NCBI GenBank assembly: GCA_045595785.1
Contig: JAZOBE010000009.1
Location: 1 to 64,000 of the forward strand
From: SFLA01 sp045595785
Lineage (GTDB): Bacteria > Bacillota > Clostridia > Oscillospirales > CAG-382
DNA: 64,000 nucleotides
Reading direction: 5' to 3'
Positions 1 through 6,598 of this stretch are shown piece after piece. The notes beneath the pieces were generated by a model that did not search any database, was not told the DNA's origin, and saw nothing but the letters and a program-made list of their open reading frames with translations. Each line of letters begins with the position of its first letter. The stretch's first letter is position 1. Both the position numbers and the translations under genes were made by a program.

Positions 1-990
1 CGCCATACCGACAGCGATCTTCGCGGTTACCCTTGCTATCGGATATCCGCTCGCTTTAGAAGCCAGCGCGGAGGAACGGGAAACGCGGGGATTGACCTCA
101 ATGAGGAAATATTCGCTCGAATCGGGATTGAGGGCAAACTGAACGTTGCAGCCGCCTTCGATCTTAAGCTCTTTGATGATTTTAAGAGCGCTGTCGTTAA
201 GCATTTTAAGGTCGTGGTCGTTAAGGGTTAAAATAGGAGCAACAACCAAAGAATCTCCCGTATGAACGCCGACGGGATCGATATTTTCCATTCCGCATAT
301 AGTTATGGCATGATCGTTAGAATCGCGCATAACCTCAAATTCGATCTCCTTATAGCCCTTAACGCTCTTTTCGATAAGAACCTGATGAACGGGAGAAAGC
401 TTGAATGCGTTGGTGCCTACCTCGATAAGCTCATCTTCGTTATAAGCAAATCCGCCGCCGGTGCCGCCGAGAGTGAAAGCAGGGCGGAGAACGACGGGAT
501 AACCGATTCTGCTTGCGGCTTGCTTTGCCTGCTCAAGATCATAAGTGATTTCGGAGGGGATAACGGGCTCGCCGATAGACTGGCACAATTCCTTGAACAG
601 CTCTCTGTCCTCGGCGCGCTCAATACTCTCACTGCTGGTGCCGAGAAGCTCAACGCCGCACTCCTTAAGAACGCCCTTTTTCTCAAGCTGCATTGCAAGG
701 TTAAGACCGGTCTGACCGCCGATGCCGGGAACTATTGCGTCGGGACGCTCGTAACGGAGTATTTTTGCCACGTATTCAAGAGTAAGAGGCTCCATATACA
801 CCTTGTCGGCGATGGTGGTATCTGTCATAATAGTTGCGGGGTTGGAGTTTACCAGCACAACCTCGTAGCCTTCTTCCTTAAGCGCAAGACACGCCTGAGT
901 GCCTGCGTAGTCGAACTCTGCCGCCTGACCGATAACGATGGGGCCGGAGCCGATTATGAGTATCTTTTTAAGGTCTGTTCTCTTTGCCAT
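1..990 (-). CDS. carB: Carbamoyl-phosphate synthase large subunit, N-terminal part (cut by window edge)
   Basis: Large subunit of the enzyme that makes carbamoyl phosphate from bicarbonate, ATP and glutamine-derived ammonia for pyrimidine and arginine synthesis. 330 codons are present, running off the left edge. I read the start MAKRTDLKKILIIGSGPIVI, then GGQTGLNLA, the ATP-grasp segment PAFTLGGTGGGFAYN, the EFEVMRD and VGVHTGDSLVVAP blocks, and the metal/ATP site EVNPRVSRSSALASK. This is the carboxyphosphate half; a full CarB is about 1070 residues. The ATG lies 4 bp past the pyrC stop, with GAGG inside the pyrC end as ribosome site, so the two are co-transcribed. carA, the usual partner upstream, is not between them and must lie elsewhere. 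Confidence 0.97.
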   Translation of the reverse strand, partial: MAKRTDLKKILIIGSGPIVIGQAAEFDYAGTQACLALKEEGYEVVLVNSNPATIMTDTTIADKVYMEPLTLEYVAKILRYERPDAIVPGIGGQTGLNLAMQLEKKGVLKECGVELLGTSSESIERAEDRELFKELCQSIGEPVIPSEITYDLEQAKQAASRIGYPVVLRPAFTLGGTGGGFAYNEDELIEVGTNAFKLSPVHQVLIEKSVKGYKEIEFEVMRDSNDHAITICGMENIDPVGVHTGDSLVVAPILTLNDHDLKMLNDSALKIIKELKIEGGCNVQFALNPDSSEYFLIEVNPRVSRSSALASKASGYPIARVTAKIAVGMA

Positions 991-993
991 GGT

Positions 994-2214
994 TTATTTA
1001 TCCTCCGTTATATCTTTTTCGTAAACTGTTTTTCCGTTAAGGACTGTAAGCACACATTCGCCGTACAGCTTGTCTCCCTCAAAAGGAGTTGCCTTTCCCT
1101 TTGACAGGAAGGTTTCGGGGTCAACCGTAAACTCTTTTTCGGTATCCCACACGGTAAAGCCCGCGTCTGAAGTGATGCCAAACCGCTTTCTGGGGTTTAT
1201 ACACATTAATTCAACCAGCTTTTCAAGAGTGATAACTCCTTTTTTGACCAGATGAGTATACATAAGAGAAAACGCAAGCTCTATTCCCGTTATACCGAAG
1301 GGGCTTTTTTCAAGTCCCTTTCCCTTTTCCTCAGGGCTGTGGGGGGCGTGGTCGGTGGCGATACAGTCGATAGTGCCGTCCAGAACACCTTCTATAAGGG
1401 CTTGCCTGTCCCTTTCGCTTCGGAGAGGAGGGTTCATTTTGTATCTGCCCTCTTCCTTCAAGTCCATATCTGTAAGAATAAGGTAATGGGGCGCGGTCTC
1501 GCAGGTTATATCCAGCCCCTCGGCCTTGGCGTTTCGTATAAGAGCCACGCTTTCTGCCGTGGAGATGTGGCACACGTGGTAGGAAGCACCGGTTTCACGC
1601 AGAAGAGAAATGTCTCTTTCTATCTGCTTCCACTCGCTCTCACTGCATATTCCTCTGTGCCCGTGAGCCTTTGCGTACTCACCGTCGTGGATATATCCGC
1701 CGTACAGCAGGTCGTTTACCTCACAATGGGCAACTATCATTTTATTCAGCTTCTTTGCGCGGAGCATTGCCTCACGCATCATATCGTCGGACTGGACTCC
1801 CCTGCCGTCATCGGAAAAAGCGATGACGTTTTTTGCCATTCCCTCCATATCGGATATTTCCTTGCCCATCTCGCGGACGGTGATGGCGCCGTAGGGATAC
1901 ACGTTTATGCAGGCATCGGACTCGATTATATCAAGCTGCTGCTTCAGAGTCTCAACGCTGTCGGGCACGGGGTTTAAGTTTGGCATGGTGCAAACTGCGG
2001 TGTAGCCGCCCTTCGCCGCCGCAAGAGCGCCGGTGCGCACCGTTTCTTTATATGAAAAACCCGGCTCACGAAAATGCACGTGCACGTCGCAAAAGCCGGG
2101 AAATACGGTATATTTGGAATTGTTAAAATGGGAATACTCCACCGCGGAAAAAAAGCGGTGCACGGAAAGAGCGTATTCTTCGTTGTATTGCATTACCTTT
2201 GCTTTGATTTCCAT
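994..2214 (-). CDS. pyrC: Dihydroorotase
   Basis: Zinc amidohydrolase that cyclises N-carbamoyl-aspartate to dihydroorotate, step three of UMP synthesis, in the cytosol. 406 residues, within the usual range for class I dihydroorotases. The metal-binding start FCDVHVHFREPG (about 41-52), the IVAHCE and VCHIS histidine sites and the TDHAPHS motif (about 290) are all present, so it should be active and not one of the inactive homologues. The start has GAGGAG 8 bp upstream. It is first in the operon and carB follows after 3 bp. A PyrR-type attenuator lies directly upstream, implying repression by uridine nucleotides. Confidence 0.96.
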   Translation of the reverse strand: MEIKAKVMQYNEEYALSVHRFFSAVEYSHFNNSKYTVFPGFCDVHVHFREPGFSYKETVRTGALAAAKGGYTAVCTMPNLNPVPDSVETLKQQLDIIESDACINVYPYGAITVREMGKEISDMEGMAKNVIAFSDDGRGVQSDDMMREAMLRAKKLNKMIVAHCEVNDLLYGGYIHDGEYAKAHGHRGICSESEWKQIERDISLLRETGASYHVCHISTAESVALIRNAKAEGLDITCETAPHYLILTDMDLKEEGRYKMNPPLRSERDRQALIEGVLDGTIDCIATDHAPHSPEEKGKGLEKSPFGITGIELAFSLMYTHLVKKGVITLEKLVELMCINPRKRFGITSDAGFTVWDTEKEFTVDPETFLSKGKATPFEGDKLYGECVLTVLNGKTVYEKDITEDK

Positions 2215-2242
2215 TATTCAAGCTCCTCGCGTTTTTCGAAAT

Positions 2243-2277
2243 AAACAAAAAGCCTCACCGCATTTTTTCGGCAAGGC
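2243..2277 (-). terminator. Attenuator terminator of the pyrC-carB leader
   Basis: On the minus strand GCCTTGCCG and CGGTGAGGC pair (two G-U pairs) around an A-rich loop, followed by TTTTTGTTT. It lies between the promoter and pyrC. Its 5' arm is exactly complementary to CGGCAAGG at 2316-2323, which gives the competing antiterminator. Confidence 0.85.
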
Positions 2278-2315
2278 ACAACTTTTTTCGCATTTTTCAA
2301 CTGGGCGCAGTTTCC

Positions 2316-2376
2316 CCTTGCCGCATAAAAAATTCGCTATTAAAGCACCTTACCGATCTCTCGTATCGGCTTAAAG
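2316..2376 (-). promoter_or_regulatory. PyrR-binding anti-antiterminator hairpin and antiterminator arm
   Basis: The minus-strand leader forms CCGAT-ACGAGAG-ATCGG with a 3'-side bulge TAAGGT and a lower stem of GC plus A/T pairs (2340-2375). This matches the known PyrR site, with its GAGAG-type loop and AAGG bulge. CGGCAAGG at 2316-2323 can pair with the terminator 5' arm CCTTGCCG (2270-2277). By analogy with Bacillus, UMP-loaded PyrR stabilises this hairpin, frees the terminator and stops transcription. No pyrR gene is in the window. Confidence 0.82.
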
Positions 2377-2390
2377 ATCCAATTCGAGTT

Positions 2391-2419
2391 ATTATAGCAT
2401 AAGAGGATAGGTTTGTCAA
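2391..2419 (-). promoter_or_regulatory. Sigma-A promoter of pyrC-carB
   Basis: Perfect TTGACA (2414-2419) and TATAAT (2391-2396) with a 17-bp spacer. The predicted start near 2384 sits just upstream of the PyrR hairpin. Confidence 0.92.
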
Positions 2420-2507
2420 GGAAAAAACACATACACAACCCAAAAAGTTTGGGTAAAACTACACTGCTGCCAGAAGATTTCTGCACGAGGCTGATGGTTG
2501 TTTTTTA

Positions 2508-2708
2508 TTAACGAGGGCGGTCGGTCAATCCGAGAATATAATCCACGGAAACGTTATACAGCTTTGCAAGACGTATCAGCTTTTCTCCGCTGATATCCGC
2601 TTTCCCAGTTTCGATTTTGCTGTATTGCTGTTGTGTGGTCTTTAACACTTTGGCGACAGCTGCTTGGCTCAGGTCCCTATCTTCTCTCAACGCTCTGATT
2701 CTGTTCAT
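2508..2708 (-). CDS. XRE-family transcription regulator (66 aa)
   Basis: A single helix-turn-helix domain of the Cro/C1 type: LSQAAVAKVLKTTQQQYSKI is the recognition region (about 13-32), and the C-terminal YNVSVDYILGLTD is typical of the fold. There is no other domain. The start has AAGGAG 6 bp upstream. It is transcribed away from a second small XRE gene across a 101-bp gap holding a promoter and a palindrome. A DNA-binding repressor is the likely role; its targets are unknown, and it could regulate the shared gap. Confidence 0.85.
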   Translation of the reverse strand: MNRIRALREDRDLSQAAVAKVLKTTQQQYSKIETGKADISGEKLIRLAKLYNVSVDYILGLTDRPR

Positions 2709-2753
2709 ATCAAACTCCTTATGTTTGTATGCATATTTTACATCACATCTAAA

Positions 2754-2789
2754 AGGTGTATTGACTTTTACGCCTATCAGGTGTAAAAT
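2754..2789 (+). promoter_or_regulatory. Promoter with an embedded palindromic operator
   Basis: TTGACT (2761-2766) and TAAAAT (2784-2789) with a 17-bp spacer drive the rightward XRE gene. The spacer and most of the -10 are filled by TTTTACGCCT-ATC-AGGTGTAAAA (2766-2788), an inverted repeat with one mismatch. A further AGGTGTA half site is at 2754-2760. A repressor bound here would block the promoter; one of the two XRE proteins is the natural candidate. Confidence 0.7.
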
Positions 2790-2809
2790 GTGAGCGGGAG
2801 TGATACGAA

Positions 2810-3058
2810 ATGAGAAAAAACATTAACGAAATACAGCTTAAAAACCTTGCATACAACATAAAAACGCTTCGAAAGCAAAGGAATATGTCTAAAAAGAAAA
2901 CGGCGCAATTACTGGGGATAAGCGTAACTACATTAACAAAGCTGGAAAACGGGCATATTCCGCCGCTTTTAAGGGTGGACGTTTTGTTCAACGCACAGGA
3001 CAGCCTTGGTGTAAACGTGTGCGACCTGCTGAAATCCCGTTTGAGCGAACGAGAGTGA
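2810..3058 (+). CDS. XRE-family transcription regulator (82 aa)
   Basis: Small helix-turn-helix protein: an N-terminal leader, then NIKTLRKQRNMSKKKTAQLL and GISVTTLTKLENG (about 16-50) as the DNA-binding motif, and a short charged C-terminus. GGGAG lies 9 bp before the ATG. Its promoter carries a near-perfect operator-like palindrome, which suggests autoregulation or control by its divergent neighbour. It is distinct in sequence from the 66-aa XRE protein. The two may act as an antagonistic pair, but that is inference. Confidence 0.82.
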   Translation: MRKNINEIQLKNLAYNIKTLRKQRNMSKKKTAQLLGISVTTLTKLENGHIPPLLRVDVLFNAQDSLGVNVCDLLKSRLSERE

Positions 3059-3074
3059 TCATCCAAAACGGAAA

Positions 3075-3105
3075 GGGAACGCAAAGCGTTAGACCCCTCC
3101 CCTAC
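3075..3105. repeat. Module D hairpin fragment
   Basis: GGGAACGCAAAGCGTTAGAC followed by CCCTCCCCTAC. It is a third, partial copy of the hairpin found whole near 13778-13812 and 49898-49932. Here only the hairpin is present, without the promoter part. Confidence 0.75.
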
Positions 3106-3132
3106 AAATGGCAAGACGCCGATATTAAACAA

Positions 3133-3161
3133 AATTCGCGTGGGTTCCACGCGAATTTTTT
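3133..3161. terminator. Bidirectional terminator between XRE gene and clc
   Basis: AATTCGCGTGG and CCACGCGAATT form an 11-bp perfect stem with loop GTT. T-runs follow on the plus side, and TTTTGTTT follows on the minus side. It serves the two convergent genes. Confidence 0.9.
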
Positions 3162-3176
3162 GCCTTAACTTATTCC

Positions 3177-4772
3177 TTATAACTCGTCATTCATAGCCTG
3201 CTCGCCGACGATTGCATACAATTCTTCTCTCGCTGTTTCAGGGTCGGGCGAGGAATAGCGGACGTGGAGAGTGTCGCCGGGGTGGATATGCTTTTCGCCG
3301 TGCTCATCCACCAACGAGTTCTTTTGCTCCTCACGGTGAATGGAAAGCACAAACAGATTGTTGGGCCACAAAATATCGCGCACCTGCTTGCCGACGGCAA
3401 AGGAGCCGTCCCGCACAACCACGTGTGTATCCGTAAGAACCGGCTGTTTATCGGCATAAATTGCTTTTACTCGTGCATCTATAACGCTATCGTTAATTGA
3501 CTTAACGCTGAAGATCTCCGTAATAGCATATCCTGTGGCGGCAACGAGAATTACGGGAATGATATTCTCATAACAGCCCAGCGCCTCTACCGCGAAAAAG
3601 ACGGCGGTGAGGGGCATTTTCATCATTCCCGAAATGCAGGCGGAAATACCCAGCACCAGAATGACGGTGTAATATTCGCTTGAAAGACCGAAACACCTTA
3701 CACACACCGTACCGATGACCGCGCTGACCACCGCGCCCAGAGAAATGATGGGCAGAAAAATACCGCCGGTAAGACCGTTTGTGTTTGCAAAAAGGGTGAG
3801 GAAAGTGCGGACAACAAGAATTGCCAGCAAAAGCGCAACTCCCCTCTCCATATCAAAAAGACCCAGTGCCAGCTCGTGTCCCGTAGAGATAAAATCAAAG
3901 GAAAGGATACCGAAACACAAAGTAACCGACAGAATGATAACCACACGCCAATAAAAGGGGAGCTTTGAAAAGGAGCCTGTTGCGAATTTATTTATTACCT
4001 TATACATTTTAAGGAACGCCACGGCAAACAGACCGATAACGGCACCCACTGCAAGGGGAAGCCAAAGGTCCTTTACGGCAAGCACCTTAAGCGGTGAATC
4101 CAACACGAACAGCGATGTGCTTACGCCCAGCACGGGGGCAAGCAAGGAGGAGGTAATACCTGCAAACAGCACGGAAATGGCAGACACGATAATTATCATG
4201 GGAGATATTCTCTGGTGTGCTTCCTCTACCGCAAACATCATACCGCTGATAGGTGCGCCGGTGGCAATGGAAAAGCCTGCGCAGGCGCCGCCTGTCATTG
4301 CATAACGGGAATACGCCTTTTGCTTTTTGGCAAAAAGGTGGATAACGCCCTTTCCCACAGAGGTGCCCATCTGAACGCTGGGTCCCTCGTTACCCAGAGG
4401 AACACCGAGGAGGAAGGACAGCAGGGACATTACAAAGACCCAAACAAGGTTTACCGCCCAACGGAAGGAGATTATTCCCCGAAGAAGTGCGATGGAGGTG
4501 GGTATACCGCCGCCTTTTACGTTGGGATGCTTTGTAAGCACCGTCTTATACACCAGCGCCGCCAAGAAAACCAAGGCGATGGCAACAGGCAAAAGCCAGA
4601 GATGGGTGCGCATATATCCGTATGCGTGCCGGGAAAAGTGGATTATCTTCCCTGCACAGAATTTATATAACATAACCAGAACGGCTGTGAATATGCCCGA
4701 AAGAGAGCCGAACACCACCGCAGGAAGTATTAAGTTTTTGAGACGGTTTTTATACCGACGGCTGTTCTTCAT
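3177..4772 (-). CDS. CLC-family chloride/proton antiporter or channel with C-terminal RCK_C domain
   Basis: Polytopic membrane protein of 531 residues. The CLC selectivity filter motifs are GGGIP (87-91; GSGIP in most), GNEGP (127-131; GREGP in most) with the external gating Glu129, and GGIFLP (about 336). Glu183-Glu184 lie where the internal proton glutamate of antiporters sits, which favours H+-coupled exchange over a pure channel. Residues about 430-520 form a TrkA-C/RCK_C-like cytosolic domain. The start is preceded by GGGGGC. It is monocistronic with its own promoter and a shared terminator. The anion cannot be decided: Ser to Gly in GSGIP and Arg to Asn in GREGP are departures worth testing. 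Confidence 0.9.
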   Translation of the reverse strand: MKNSRRYKNRLKNLILPAVVFGSLSGIFTAVLVMLYKFCAGKIIHFSRHAYGYMRTHLWLLPVAIALVFLAALVYKTVLTKHPNVKGGGIPTSIALLRGIISFRWAVNLVWVFVMSLLSFLLGVPLGNEGPSVQMGTSVGKGVIHLFAKKQKAYSRYAMTGGACAGFSIATGAPISGMMFAVEEAHQRISPMIIIVSAISVLFAGITSSLLAPVLGVSTSLFVLDSPLKVLAVKDLWLPLAVGAVIGLFAVAFLKMYKVINKFATGSFSKLPFYWRVVIILSVTLCFGILSFDFISTGHELALGLFDMERGVALLLAILVVRTFLTLFANTNGLTGGIFLPIISLGAVVSAVIGTVCVRCFGLSSEYYTVILVLGISACISGMMKMPLTAVFFAVEALGCYENIIPVILVAATGYAITEIFSVKSINDSVIDARVKAIYADKQPVLTDTHVVVRDGSFAVGKQVRDILWPNNLFVLSIHREEQKNSLVDEHGEKHIHPGDTLHVRYSSPDPETAREELYAIVGEQAMNDEL

Positions 4773-4802
4773 AACAAGACGCCCCCAAAAAATGATATGG
4801 AT

Positions 4803-4831
4803 ATTTTAGTACAAAACCAGACAAATTTCAA
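4803..4831 (-). promoter_or_regulatory. Promoter of clc
   Basis: TTGAAA (4826-4831) and TAAAAT (4803-4808), spacer 17 bp, about 30 bp upstream of the clc start. Confidence 0.75.
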
Positions 4832-4848
4832 TACCGCGTTCCCAAATA

Positions 4849-4877
4849 TTGCATTTTTGTTCATAATGTGTTAAAAT
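4849..4877 (+). promoter_or_regulatory. Promoter of the lipoprotein/PEESK pair
   Basis: TTGCAT (4849-4854) and TAAAAT (4872-4877), spacer 17 bp, followed by AAGGAG and the ATG at 4915. Confidence 0.7.
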
Positions 4878-4914
4878 ATGCGGGCAAAAATATTATTTAA
4901 GGAGATATATAAAA

Positions 4915-5562
4915 ATGAAAAAGCTTATTACCGCTATCCTGTTGGTTACATTGTGTCTGTCCCTTTGCGCCTGCTCGCTTCCTTTCCCTCAGGAAAGATA
5001 TCTTTCTCCCGAGATAAAGCATCCCGCGGCGTACCTTATTACATACGAATCCGTTACCCCCAACGGTACCACCCATTATCTGAGCGAGGGTATTGACGCA
5101 GACGGAAACGCTTACCACAAATATGAGGGTGTTGAATACGTTTATATCAAGAACCCCGAATATACTACTCTTAAACAATATGATGAATACGTAAACAACG
5201 GCAGAGGCTGGGTTGCAGGCGACAAAGAGGTTATGGGCGGCGCTCCTTACGAAATGTCCTTTATCTACACCTACGCAAAATACAACCTCAAAGCCACCAA
5301 CTGCACCATGAAGAAAAACGCCAACGAGACTCTTGCAGGCAGAGACTGCTATTCCTACTCTATCGTAGTACACCAGAGCGGCTCATCCTCCGTTACCGAA
5401 AAGTATTCCTATGAGGTGCTTATCGACGTTGAGACCGGATACTGCTTAAAGAGCGTTTGCACCAAAATAGACTCTCCCTTTGATACTTCTGAGACTCCTT
5501 ACGGCTTTATCTGCACCGAGTTTAATACTAACCCTGCAAGCTTTGCTGACCTTGTAAAATAA
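4915..5562 (+). CDS. Lipoprotein of unknown function (215 aa)
   Basis: Type II signal peptide with lipobox LCAC, Cys20 being the lipidation site, so it is anchored to the outer face of the membrane. The rest is a beta-rich, Tyr- and Asn-rich domain of about 190 residues with no motif I recognise. AAGGAG lies 9 bp upstream. It is followed after 17 bp by a membrane-anchored protein with an acidic linker, and the two share a promoter and terminator. No catalytic residues are evident; a cell-surface sensor or binding role is possible but not supported. Confidence 0.8.
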   Translation: MKKLITAILLVTLCLSLCACSLPFPQERYLSPEIKHPAAYLITYESVTPNGTTHYLSEGIDADGNAYHKYEGVEYVYIKNPEYTTLKQYDEYVNNGRGWVAGDKEVMGGAPYEMSFIYTYAKYNLKATNCTMKKNANETLAGRDCYSYSIVVHQSGSSSVTEKYSYEVLIDVETGYCLKSVCTKIDSPFDTSETPYGFICTEFNTNPASFADLVK

Positions 5563-5579
5563 ATTATTCGGAGAAAGCA

Positions 5580-6482
5580 ATGCAATTATTCAAAAACAAA
5601 TGGTTCATAATCGGCGTGGCGTGCGGTATCGCAGTTGCGGTTATTCTGATACTTTGCCTTGGCGGAAATAATCCCCCCGCAAACGAAAGCAGTGTTTCCG
5701 AGGATAGCATACCGGAAGTGAGCAAGTCCGAAACAAGCTTGCCGGAAACAAGTGAAAACGATATGAGCGAGAGTTCGGAAGCAAGCGAGGAGGAAGCCCT
5801 CCCGGAAGCAAGCGAAAGCGACGTTAGCGAGGAAACATCTGAGGACCAAAGCGTTCCCGAAGAAAGCAAACCCGAGGAAAGTAAGCCTGAGGAAAGTAAA
5901 CCCGAGGAGAGCAAACCCGAGGAGAGCAAACCTGAAGTCAGCGCTCCTGAAGTCAGCGTTCCCGAGGTCAGCGTTCCCGAAGCAAGCGAGCCCGAAGCAA
6001 GCGAGCCGGAAGTGAGTGAACCCGATTATGCGCAAATGATTGTGGGTTTTTGGACTAACGTTGTCCGCGTCTATTATGAAGAAGGCAGTGATAATCTGGA
6101 AACTTATCATTATATGTTCAACGCAGACGGCACGGGATATTCCGATTACCGTTGTTACACCTATTACGCCGATATCCCCGAAGGAGATTATGCAGACGGC
6201 TGGTCTTTGGCAGGCATGGGATACATGACTTCGGATTTCACCTACGTTATCGAAGGAGATAAGCTTATAATTACTTATCCGCCCCACGGTCAAAATGAAG
6301 ACGACCCCGAATACAGCAGAGGATATACCACAGAAGTGGATTTTTCCTTTGATGAAAAGGGATTCCTGATATTAGGCATCCGCAATAACACTGCTTATGC
6401 CAAAGGTAACTACACCCTTAAAGAGCTGTGTGAGGCATTCGGCGTGGATTATACAGTAAAAAAGTTTGACCCCGAGTGGTAA
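5580..6482 (+). CDS. Membrane-anchored protein with PEESK repeat linker (300 aa)
   Basis: One N-terminal transmembrane helix (about 8-28) with a short cytosolic tail. A low-complexity acidic linker (about 35-149) of Ser/Glu/Pro contains five PEESK units at 93-117, followed by PEVS and PEAS units. The C-terminal domain (about 150-300) begins MIVGFWTNVVRVYYE and resembles the small lipocalin-like domains found in clostridial surface proteins. GGAG lies 7 bp before the ATG. The linker looks like a wall-spanning stalk. The codon-level repeats can expand or contract by slippage. Function unknown; second gene of a two-gene unit. Confidence 0.8.
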   Translation: MQLFKNKWFIIGVACGIAVAVILILCLGGNNPPANESSVSEDSIPEVSKSETSLPETSENDMSESSEASEEEALPEASESDVSEETSEDQSVPEESKPEESKPEESKPEESKPEESKPEVSAPEVSVPEVSVPEASEPEASEPEVSEPDYAQMIVGFWTNVVRVYYEEGSDNLETYHYMFNADGTGYSDYRCYTYYADIPEGDYADGWSLAGMGYMTSDFTYVIEGDKLIITYPPHGQNEDDPEYSRGYTTEVDFSFDEKGFLILGIRNNTAYAKGNYTLKELCEAFGVDYTVKKFDPEW

Positions 6483-6484
6483 AA

Positions 6485-6513
6485 AAAGGACACGAGTAAT
6501 CGTGTCCTTTTTC
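6485..6513 (+). terminator. Terminator after the PEESK gene
   Basis: AAAGGACACGA and TCGTGTCCTTT pair perfectly around GTAA, with a short T-run. Confidence 0.9.
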
Positions 6514-6517
6514 GTGT

Positions 6518-6592
6518 TGCGTTTTTGGAACGCGGGGCCCCCGAGAAACCGCAGGTTTCTTGGGGTGCTTTCTGCGCCGAATGAACGCGCTC
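6518..6592. repeat. Intergenic repeat: TGCGTTTTTGG end plus module A
   Basis: The end motif TGCGTTTTTGG (6518-6528) is followed by a module A hairpin (6534-6567: GGGGCCCCCG, then AGAAACC and GGTTTCT arms, then GGGGTG) and the other end motif TCTGCGCC. It lies between a terminator and the 3' end of a convergent gene. Same family as the copies near 10.26, 43.4, 45.1-45.4, 47.0-47.2, 53.7 and 61.5 kb. Confidence 0.85.
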
Positions 6593-6598
6593 CTATTT

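Noticed and set aside
262..1104. A 280-codon plus-strand frame over carB
   Set aside because: The minus strand encodes CarB with all motifs and the frame has no motif or ribosome site.
2508..3058. Divergent small XRE genes as a toxin-antitoxin pair
   Set aside because: Both are DNA-binding proteins and no toxin-like gene is adjacent.
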